Of a DNA stretch of 6,674 nt, positions 1-4,866 are shown piece by piece. The DNA is from Acidobacteriaceae bacterium (GTDB lineage Bacteria; Acidobacteriota; Terriglobia; Terriglobales; Acidobacteriaceae): positions 1-6,674 of the forward strand of contig PLHN01000425.1 in NCBI GenBank assembly GCA_003139975.1, written 5' to 3'. Position 1 is the stretch's first letter, and each line of letters begins with the position of its first letter. The position numbers were made by a program, and so were the translations under genes. The notes below the pieces were generated by a model. The model had not been told where the DNA came from. It did no database searches and worked only from the letters and a program-made list of their open reading frames with translations.

Positions 1-110
1 ACCTCGTTCAGCGTGAAGAACGTGGAGTCGGCCGAGTTCATGACCATCATCTCGCCGGCCAGCAGGCGGGCGGCAATCGCAGAACTGCGAGCGATGTAAG
101 TTTCAGACAT
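1..110 (-). CDS. PqqD family peptide chaperone (RiPP recognition element), N-terminal part
   Basis: Only the first 36 codons are present; the gene runs off the left edge. The translation starts MSETYIARSSAIAARLL and continues with AGEMMVMNSADSTFF and TLNEV. This matches the start of PqqD-like domains (x-R-x-LxGExxxxxxxxxxxxxLN), the winged-helix fold that binds leader peptides of ribosomally made, modified peptides and presents them to tailoring enzymes. ATG at 110-108 overlaps the end of the kinase gene by 8 bases (ATGTCTGA), so the two are very likely translationally coupled. A GGGG run lies about 11 bases upstream as a weak ribosome site. Context (kinase, peptidase, small peptide with a YxxP motif) fits a precursor-binding role. 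Family assignment rests on a short N-terminal segment only; whether it is free-standing or fused to another domain cannot be seen. Confidence 0.8.
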   Translation of the reverse strand, partial: MSETYIARSSAIAARLLAGEMMVMNSADSTFFTLNE

Positions 111-999
111 GCGCAGGCACCCCGTCCCTAACCGTATCACGCCCAAACCGTGCATCTAGGGGATTCTGAGCGAAATGGCGAACTGCTTCCCACACCCTGG
201 AATCAGGATAAAACGTCAAGCGGCGAACGGGAACCCGATCGACAAAGTCACAGGCGCTGGCCAGTATTCTTTCGACCAGCTTTGGGTCCTCGGCAAAAAA
301 AAGGATATTGCGCATGAGGCGGCGAACGGCTTCTGCCGCGGGCAGTTCGTCGATACGGTTCTCCGGGCCTTGCTCCAGGAAAAACAAGGTTGCCACTGCG
401 GCTTTGGTGTTCTCGCCCGGTTTGGCCAACTCGCCAGCGAAAGGAGTCCCGAAAGCCTGGTAGCCGGCGGCGTTCAGAGGCGCACCAGCGGGCGCGGTGG
501 CGCGCGGGAGCACATAGGAGACTTCGTCGGTGAGCAGAGTGACATCGGGGGGTGCCAGGCGCGTCATGGTTGTTTTCCCTGCGCCGGAAACACCAGAAAA
601 CAGATAGGCACGGCCGTCGCAGATCGCACTCGCGGCGTGCAGCAGGAATCCGCCGCGCTCGGCGAGAATCAGGCTATGCAGAATGCGAAGGACGGAATCG
701 AGGGAATAGGGGTTTGCATTCTGGCGCACGGAACCGGTGCCGGTCCGTGGATCCCAGCGCGCGCAAAAGTCGCCGCGCTCGATCCTCCATTCCGGTCCGT
801 CCCGGCGGACGCAGACGTCGTCGCCGGAATCAGGTCCGGCTTCGACGATGTCAAACTGAAGCTTGAACTGGGCCGGCGAAGCGCTGAGGAATCCCTGGTA
901 ACGCTGGATTAGAAGATCGTAAAAGGTGTTGTCGGTGGTGGCGAGAGAAATCGGGATGCCGCCGATCTCGACGCACGCGAATTTGCTCGCCACTGGCAT
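103..999 (-). CDS. HprK-related (HPr kinase/PEPCK-fold) kinase, probable peptide-tailoring kinase
   Basis: A 298-residue protein. The C-terminal half has the HPr kinase/phosphorylase fold: GGFLLHA at 116-122, a P-loop GVSGAGKTT at 136-144, LLTDE at 155-159 supplying the Walker-B-like acidic pair, and GTPFAGE at 184-190, a motif of this branch. The first ~100 residues are an unassigned N-terminal domain. True HprK acts on HPr of the sugar phosphotransferase system, but no such gene is nearby. Relatives in RiPP clusters (for example the kinases of paeninodin-type lasso pathways) phosphorylate the C-terminal residue of a precursor peptide, and that role fits better beside the small peptide and PqqD genes. 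The start ATG at 999 overlaps the peptidase stop by one base (TGATG) and has a good GGAG seven bases upstream, so coupling is likely. The substrate is inferred. Confidence 0.85.
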   Translation of the reverse strand: MPVASKFACVEIGGIPISLATTDNTFYDLLIQRYQGFLSASPAQFKLQFDIVEAGPDSGDDVCVRRDGPEWRIERGDFCARWDPRTGTGSVRQNANPYSLDSVLRILHSLILAERGGFLLHAASAICDGRAYLFSGVSGAGKTTMTRLAPPDVTLLTDEVSYVLPRATAPAGAPLNAAGYQAFGTPFAGELAKPGENTKAAVATLFFLEQGPENRIDELPAAEAVRRLMRNILFFAEDPKLVERILASACDFVDRVPVRRLTFYPDSRVWEAVRHFAQNPLDARFGRDTVRDGVPAHV

Positions 1000-1565
1000 C
1001 AGGAGACTCCGAGCTCGATTGCCAAATTGTGGCGAGCGCTTGCGACGTTTTGAACGTTATGCGCATGCACCTTCAGCGCCAGACGGCGCGCGGGTCCGCA
1101 ATAACAGAGCAGCCTTCCGACAGCCCAAGACCAAGGACGCAATGGAAGCACTGGATGGAAAGCAGCAAACTGTTGGCGAGCGCAGTTTGGAGCGGGATGC
1201 CCTTGGTCGGCAATCCGTTGGTCCGTGCATCGGTCTTCGCGGGCTTCCAGGCGGCCGAGCAAGGCCTCGTCGGGAAATTCCGGATCGGGCCCCGGCATCG
1301 AGTCCCCCTGCAGCAAGAATCCGCCAGGACCGCAGCGGGCGAGAAAGCGGTGAAGGAAAAACCGGCCTCCGCGCAGCGCCAGGACAATATCCCCAGGCCG
1401 CGCGTCTGCAATCGAACAACGGGCGATCTCAACTACGTCGCGCGGCCAGAGAATCGGCAACATGCTTTCGCCGCGAACCTGTAAACACAAACGGCCGCTG
1501 GCGCGCAAAACATCGGCAGCTAAAGTAGAACGCTCCGCGGTAAGAGTTTCGAACGAGGTATTCAC
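999..1565 (-). CDS. S24/S26-type (signal-peptidase-like) serine peptidase
   Basis: About 188 residues from a GTG start. The core matches small S24/S26 peptidases: VRGESMLPIL at 30-39 with the nucleophile Ser34 in the Ser-Met pair, then RPGDIVLA at 56-63, FLHR at 70-73 and QGDSM at 86-90. His72 followed by Arg resembles the Ser-His arrangement of SipW/Sec11-like enzymes rather than the Ser-Lys dyad of LepB, with Asp88 as a possible third residue. No hydrophobic N-terminal anchor is visible, so it may act in the cytoplasm. The frame is open back to a GTG at 1667, but that start would run deep into the peptide gene. GTG at 1565 sits 13 bases after the peptide stop and leaves only the recognisable domain. 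It has no strong ribosome site. Its position between peptide and kinase suggests peptide maturation, an inference. Confidence 0.8.
   Translation of the reverse strand: MNTSFETLTAERSTLAADVLRASGRLCLQVRGESMLPILWPRDVVEIARCSIADARPGDIVLALRGGRFFLHRFLARCGPGGFLLQGDSMPGPDPEFPDEALLGRLEAREDRCTDQRIADQGHPAPNCARQQFAAFHPVLPLRPWSWAVGRLLCYCGPARRLALKVHAHNVQNVASARHNLAIELGVS
1007..1010 (-). promoter_or_regulatory. Ribosome binding site of the HprK-like kinase
   Basis: GGAG lies seven bases before the ATG at 999-997, inside the last codons of the peptidase gene. It supports this start and shows the kinase is translated from the same message, coupled to the peptidase stop. Confidence 0.6.
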
Positions 1566-1578
1566 GGTTACTTTGGCA

Positions 1579-1755
1579 CTATGAGGTCTTGCGTTGGGCA
1601 ACGCATGTGCTCTGCACGGCAACGACCTTGCCACATGACAGAGCAGTCGTCTCAAAGACCCGCTCACAACGGAATGATGGTCTTTGATAGGGCCGTCGTT
1701 CTTTCGCCGCCTTGGTTAACTTCTGCCGATCCTCCGGGGTGCGGTTCTCCGTCAT
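1579..1755 (-). CDS. Small peptide, probable RiPP precursor (58 aa)
   Basis: An ATG-to-TAG frame of 58 codons. Residues 1-20 are MTENRTPEDRQKLTKAAKER, hydrophilic with no signal peptide. Then comes RPYQRPSFRCERVFETTA (21-38) and LSCGKVVAVQSTCVAQRKTS (39-58). Y23-x-x-P26-x-F28 resembles the YxxPxL leader motif bound by PqqD-type B1 proteins in lasso pathways, and T36-T37 lies near where such leaders end. Cysteines are at 30, 41 and 51; the last residue is Ser58. No Asp or Glu follows Glu35, so a standard lasso ring cannot form. A38-L39-S40 before Cys41 would suit a signal-peptidase-like cut, giving an 18-residue product; this is speculative. It is first in the operon with peptidase, kinase and PqqD genes, with GAGG 12 bases before the ATG and a plausible promoter upstream. 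Not assigned to a named family; reality as a gene is inferred from context and motif. Confidence 0.72.
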   Translation of the reverse strand: MTENRTPEDRQKLTKAAKERRPYQRPSFRCERVFETTALSCGKVVAVQSTCVAQRKTS

Positions 1756-1767
1756 AGTTGGTCAAAG

Positions 1768-1771
1768 CCTC
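1768..1771 (-). promoter_or_regulatory. Probable ribosome binding site of the small peptide gene
   Basis: GAGG on the minus strand ends 12 bases before the ATG at 1755-1753. The spacing is longer than ideal, so this is modest support for the start. Confidence 0.35.
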
Positions 1772-1802
1772 ACAATGCCTGGCCCATTTCCCAATTGCCG
1801 AT

Positions 1803-1820
1803 CAGTGTATTCGCAGTGTA
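1803..1820. repeat. 7-bp direct repeat CAGTGTA, 11-bp period
   Basis: CAGTGTA occurs at 1803-1809 and again at 1814-1820, exactly 11 bases apart, about one helical turn. The right copy covers the proposed -10 element and the left copy the likely start of transcription. This arrangement is typical of an operator bound by a protein contacting one DNA face, but a 7-base match can arise by chance. Confidence 0.4.
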
Positions 1821-1843
1821 CTACAGGGGTTGCTGGGTGCCAA
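1815..1843 (-). promoter_or_regulatory. Candidate sigma-70 promoter of the peptide-peptidase-kinase-PqqD operon
   Basis: On the minus strand, TTGGCA (1843-1838) is separated by 17 bases from TACACT (1820-1815). These match the -35 consensus at 5 of 6 and the -10 consensus at 4 of 6 positions. Transcription would begin near 1808, giving a leader of about 50 bases before the peptide ATG. It lies in the 129-base gap after the permease gene, which holds no convincing terminator, so read-through from the exporter genes remains possible. Confidence 0.45.
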
Positions 1844-1884
1844 TATCGGGAGGAAAGAGGATTCGAGAAAGTAAATTGTACTAA

Positions 1885-2685
1885 CTAATACAGCGAAAGA
1901 GTTCCGCACTGACGTGCCCGCCGCAGGCTGAACGACAGGCCGCCGAGTGCCAGAGGGAGCAGGATCAGCCCAAACGCGGCGAGTGTGGCCAGCGTAGGAG
2001 CCATTGCCATCACCGGACGGCCTTCGATCAGCGCTCCGCGCAGGGCGTCGATGGCGTACGTGAATGGAACCGCACGGGCCAGAACTTCGAGGGGGCGCGG
2101 CAGACTTTCAATGGGGAACATGGTCCCACTTAGAAACCAAAGCCCCGACCCGAGCAGCCAGATCAGTGCCGACCCCTTCTGCACCGCAACCTGAAATGTG
2201 GCGGCAAGGATTCCAATCGCCAGCGCAATCGCCAGCGAGAGACCCAGCACTAGAAGGCAGGAGAAGAAATTGGCATGGACGGCGGCGCGGAAAACAGCGA
2301 TGCCGGCGAAAAGATACACGACGAGATTTACCAGGCTTCCGGCAAAGGCAGAAATGGCGCTTAGAACCAGAAGCTCGGCGGGCGGCGTCGAAGTGGTCAT
2401 CAACACCTCCAGCGTGCCGTTCTGCTGGGCTTCCTGCACGGCATTCAGACACGCTTGTGCACTCATCACAAAGAAGGTGTAGAGACCGGTGCCGACTAAA
2501 AGGAACGGGAAATATTCGACGCCTTCCGGACGAAAGCCCGGGCCGATGGCGCGCGAAAGGTAGTAAAAGGCGGCCAACTCGGTAAACACGCCAACCAGTG
2601 TCAATACGAATCCGCTGCGGTGGCGGATGGCGATAAGCAGATCGCGGCGCAGGATGGCTGCGAGCTTGTCCAGGATCGACTTCAT
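1885..2685 (-). CDS. ABC-2 type exporter, permease subunit
   Basis: A 266-residue membrane protein of the ABC2_membrane family. About six hydrophobic segments are visible, near residues 24-45, 60-80, 105-130, 138-165, 172-192 and 230-255. Between the second and third lies a stretch containing QQNGTLEVLMTTSTPPAELL (87-106), the conserved cytoplasmic loop region of such permeases that contacts the ATPase. The short N-terminus (MKSILDKLAAILRRDLLIAI) is amphipathic and basic, also usual. The ATG at 2685 overlaps the ATPase stop by four bases (ATGA) and has GGAGG seven bases upstream, so the subunits are made together. With one ATPase and one permease the working complex would be a 2+2 assembly in the inner membrane. 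Family members export drugs, lipids, glycans or peptides. Export of, or immunity to, the neighbouring peptide product is inferred only from position. Confidence 0.9.
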   Translation of the reverse strand: MKSILDKLAAILRRDLLIAIRHRSGFVLTLVGVFTELAAFYYLSRAIGPGFRPEGVEYFPFLLVGTGLYTFFVMSAQACLNAVQEAQQNGTLEVLMTTSTPPAELLVLSAISAFAGSLVNLVVYLFAGIAVFRAAVHANFFSCLLVLGLSLAIALAIGILAATFQVAVQKGSALIWLLGSGLWFLSGTMFPIESLPRPLEVLARAVPFTYAIDALRGALIEGRPVMAMAPTLATLAAFGLILLPLALGGLSFSLRRARQCGTLSLY

Positions 2686-3500
2686 GATGCCGCCTCCGCG
2701 CGGTGAATCGCGACAACAGGCTCATCTTCTGCAACAGCGCGCTCGCCCGTGCGTTGAAAGTAGAGCGCCCGCAGATCGTCGGCACTTTCGCGCCCGCTGA
2801 GCATGCGATCCTCGAGCAATGCGCCGCGATTGAGGAGCAACAGGCGATCTGCCAACGCGGCCGCTTCGGCAAAATTATGGGTGGCGAGAAAGACAGTGGT
2901 GTTCTGTCCGGCAAGCGTGCGGATCGTTGTCCAAAGATGTGAAGTCGCGGCGGCGTCCAGGCTGCGTGTTGGTTCATCGAGCAAAAGCACGCTGGGGCGC
3001 TTGATAAGCGCGCGCGCGAGGCCCATCCGCTGGTACATGCCGCTGGAGAATTTCATAACCAGCGTGTCGGCCTGTTCGTCCAGACCTGTGTTGTAGAGAA
3101 CTTCTTTAATCCGATGCTCGCGTTCGCGGCGTGGGACGTCATCGAGGGCTGCGAAGAAATCCAGGTTTTCGCGAGCCGATAGACGCGGAAAGAAAGACCG
3201 TTCGGTGGCCACCGCGATACCGACTTGGCGGCGGACGTTGCCGGAGTCTCGAAGCGAGTCGAAGCCGCCGATGCACACCGATCCGGTATCGGGAAGCAAT
3301 AAAGTCGAAATCAGCTTGAGAGTGGTGGTTTTGCCGCTGCCATTTGGGCCGAGCAGCGCTATCACTTCCGCACTGGACGCCGAAAAAGAGGCGTTGTCCA
3401 GGGCAACGGTTTCTCCTGCGCGCTCGTGCCCGATCCAGTTGAACAGAGCGGGCCGGTGGCGGAAAACCTTGCCGACGGATTCGAATACGACCTTATTCAT
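2682..3500 (-). CDS. ABC-2 type exporter, ATP-binding subunit
   Basis: A 272-residue ABC ATPase from ATG at 3500; a GTG at 3527 would add nine residues. All nucleotide-binding motifs are present: Walker A GPNGSGKTT at 51-59, signature FSSGM at 151-155 (a variant of LSGGQ), Walker B VLLLDEPT at 171-178 with catalytic Glu176, D-loop SLD at 180-182 and the switch His208 in ATHNF. The Q-loop Gln seems to be replaced in ATERSFFPRLS (98-108), where Glu100 aligns, as in many ATPases paired with ABC-2 permeases. The stretch RPALFNWIGHERAGE before the core resembles the insertion before the first strand in DrrA/NatA-like subunits. No peptidase C39 domain is fused, so this is not a leader-cleaving peptide exporter. 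It powers the permease encoded directly downstream with a four-base overlap. The substrate is not determined by sequence. Confidence 0.92.
   Translation of the reverse strand: MNKVVFESVGKVFRHRPALFNWIGHERAGETVALDNASFSASSAEVIALLGPNGSGKTTTLKLISTLLLPDTGSVCIGGFDSLRDSGNVRRQVGIAVATERSFFPRLSARENLDFFAALDDVPRREREHRIKEVLYNTGLDEQADTLVMKFSSGMYQRMGLARALIKRPSVLLLDEPTRSLDAAATSHLWTTIRTLAGQNTTVFLATHNFAEAAALADRLLLLNRGALLEDRMLSGRESADDLRALYFQRTGERAVAEDEPVVAIHRAEAAS
2693..2697 (-). promoter_or_regulatory. Ribosome binding site of the exporter permease
   Basis: GGAGG lies seven bases before the ATG at 2685-2683, within the final codons of the ATPase gene. It is the strongest Shine-Dalgarno site seen in the window and fixes the permease start. 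Confidence 0.7.
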
Positions 3501-3567
3501 AGAACCCAGTTCAATGGAAATGCACACGAATGCCCGACCGCTCTTTCGACCGCCGCTGGAGTCTCTG

Positions 3568-3574
3568 TATTATA
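3568..3574. promoter_or_regulatory. Symmetric -10 box, possible divergent promoter of exporter and nucleotidyltransferase
   Basis: TATTATA lies in the 86-base gap between the divergent genes. Read rightwards it gives TATTAT (5 of 6 to the -10 consensus), 19 bases before the nucleotidyltransferase ATG. Read leftwards it gives a perfect TATAAT at 3574-3569, about 68 bases before the ATPase ATG. No good -35 hexamer is present at 17 bases on either side. Near-symmetric -10 elements can drive transcription in both directions, so one box may serve both genes. Confidence 0.35.
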
Positions 3575-3586
3575 GTTCGCAAATAG

Positions 3587-4786
3587 ATGGCTGAAGCTTT
3601 GCTCTCGTCCCCTTCATCGAGCCGTCCGCTAACGCGAAACGACAATTTCCGGCTCTTGTGTGCGTGCGCCAGCGTTCGCCTGGACGAGAAGCAGGCCGCG
3701 CGCATTGCGAACTGGAACTACGCAGGTTTCGACTGGAGCGGCTTTGTTCAACTAGCCGAGCACCATGGCGTACTGTCTCTGGTGGCGAGCAACCTGGCGC
3801 AACACTCGCCCGACGTACCGGCGGACATTGCGCAATCTCTGCGTTCCGCCTATGCAGAGAACCTCCGCCGGAATTTGTGGTTTGCCGGGGAGTTGGCCCG
3901 CATCCTTAGACACTTCGAAAAGAGACATGTGCGGGCAATTCCTTACAAAGGACCCATGCTGGCGCAATCGGCGTATGGGGATCTGGGGTTGCGGAGCTTC
4001 TCCGATCTCGACTTGCTGATTTCTCCTGGCGACTTTGTGTCTGCGAAACGAGCTCTGGGGGAAATTGGATACCATCCGTCTCAGGAGCTTGCTCCAGCCG
4101 TCGAGCATCTGTTCTTGCGAACCGGATATGAGCGATCGTTGGACGGTGCGGCCGGACGAAACCTGGTCGAATTGCAATGGAACCTGTTGCCGTATCTCTA
4201 TGCGGTCGAAGCCCAGGATGGTGATCTTCGCATCGAAGATTTAATCACGCGGGCGCGGCGCGTTAGCCTGGGTGGGGCGGAAGTACCGTGCCTTTCGCCG
4301 GAAGACTCTGTACTCGTTCTGTGCCTCCATGCCGCCAAGCACCTTTGGACGCGGCTGATCTGGCTTGCCGACATTGCCGAAAGCCTGCGCGCGTCCGAGC
4401 TTGATTGTGCGCGCGTAGTTCATCGTGCGCGGGCCATGGGAATCGCCCGGATTGTGGGCGTGAACTGCTGGCTGGCAGAGAGATTGCTGGGTGCGGCGAT
4501 TCCAGCGGCGGCAAGCGAGTTGGTCGCGCAAGACCCGGAAGTCGTGAATCTCGGCGAAGAGTACGCCACTCGGCTGGCTCGATCCGCGACCTACAATTTC
4601 GAATCGAGCGAATATTTCCGTGATGTCTGGAAATTGCGCGAGCATTCGCGTGACCGCGGACGATATCTCTGGCGTCTGGCCTGGACACCCGGGACGGGAG
4701 AAATCGCCGCGATCGAATTACCGAAGATTTTCTTCCCGCTATATCGCGTCGTGCGGATCGGGCGCCTGCTGCGCAAGCTTGTCTAG
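3587..4786 (+). CDS. Nucleotidyltransferase family protein (PF14907-type)
   Basis: A 399-residue protein resembling the NTP_transf_5 family. The catalytic region shows AIPYKGP at 117-123, then RSFSDLDLLI at 136-145, the acidic D-x-D pair (Asp140, Asp142) that binds metal in polymerase-beta-type nucleotidyltransferases, and VELQWNL at 194-200 with Glu195 as the likely third carboxylate. Further on, HAAKHLW (248-254) and LIWLADIAE (257-265) are typical of the family's helical part. An N-terminal helical domain (about 20-115) precedes the core. Members recur near PqqD, HprK-like kinase and lasso-type genes, so transfer of a nucleotide to the peptide or its phosphate is an attractive but unproven role. 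It is transcribed away from the exporter. No Shine-Dalgarno sequence precedes ATG 3587 and the only -10-like box is 19 bases away, so the message may be nearly leaderless. Confidence 0.85.
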   Translation: MAEALLSSPSSSRPLTRNDNFRLLCACASVRLDEKQAARIANWNYAGFDWSGFVQLAEHHGVLSLVASNLAQHSPDVPADIAQSLRSAYAENLRRNLWFAGELARILRHFEKRHVRAIPYKGPMLAQSAYGDLGLRSFSDLDLLISPGDFVSAKRALGEIGYHPSQELAPAVEHLFLRTGYERSLDGAAGRNLVELQWNLLPYLYAVEAQDGDLRIEDLITRARRVSLGGAEVPCLSPEDSVLVLCLHAAKHLWTRLIWLADIAESLRASELDCARVVHRARAMGIARIVGVNCWLAERLLGAAIPAAASELVAQDPEVVNLGEEYATRLARSATYNFESSEYFRDVWKLREHSRDRGRYLWRLAWTPGTGEIAAIELPKIFFPLYRVVRIGRLLRKLV

Positions 4787-4848
4787 AATTCCGGGAACTC
4801 TGCGGGTTGCCGTTCATCCGAAAGCAGGGGTTCCGACCATGCAAATAC

Positions 4849-4866
4849 AGCGCCTGCTCTGGCGCT
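4849..4866 (-). terminator. Possible weak terminator hairpin of the MFS gene
   Basis: A perfect 6-bp stem (AGCGCC pairing with GGCGCT) with a 6-base loop overlaps the MFS stop codon. On the minus strand it is followed by GTATTTGC, only mildly T-rich; on the plus strand no T run follows. It lies between convergent genes, where a terminator is expected, but it is short and the tail is poor. Confidence 0.3.

Noticed and set aside
175..912. A 245-codon plus-strand frame opposite the kinase gene
   Set aside because: It is antisense to a gene with an intact P-loop and family motifs, its product has no recognisable domain, and GC-rich genes commonly leave open antisense frames.
926..1528. A 200-codon plus-strand frame opposite the peptidase gene
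   Set aside because: The product is Arg/Ala-rich with no motif, and the minus strand carries the clear S24/S26 motifs.
1566..1667. Upstream extension of the peptidase to a GTG at 1667
   Set aside because: It would overlap half of the small peptide gene, adds residues without similarity to the peptidase fold, and has no ribosome site; GTG 1565 is better placed.
1579..1755. The small peptide as a lipoprotein with Cys41 in a lipobox
   Set aside because: Residues before Cys41 are charged and lack a hydrophobic signal segment; ALSC has Ala rather than Leu at -3 of the lipobox.
1579..1755. A standard lasso peptide precursor
   Set aside because: No Asp or Glu follows the leader-like motif, so the ring-forming acceptor is missing; the lasso protease and cyclase are not in the window.
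1838..1850. Near-palindrome CCAATATCGG as an operator or terminator stem
   Set aside because: It is ten bases with one mismatched pair, has no loop, and overlaps the proposed -35 element; too short to support alone.
4787..4848. A coding frame or second peptide gene between nucleotidyltransferase and MFS genes
   Set aside because: Only a nine-codon ATG frame starting at 4839 exists, without a ribosome site or motif.
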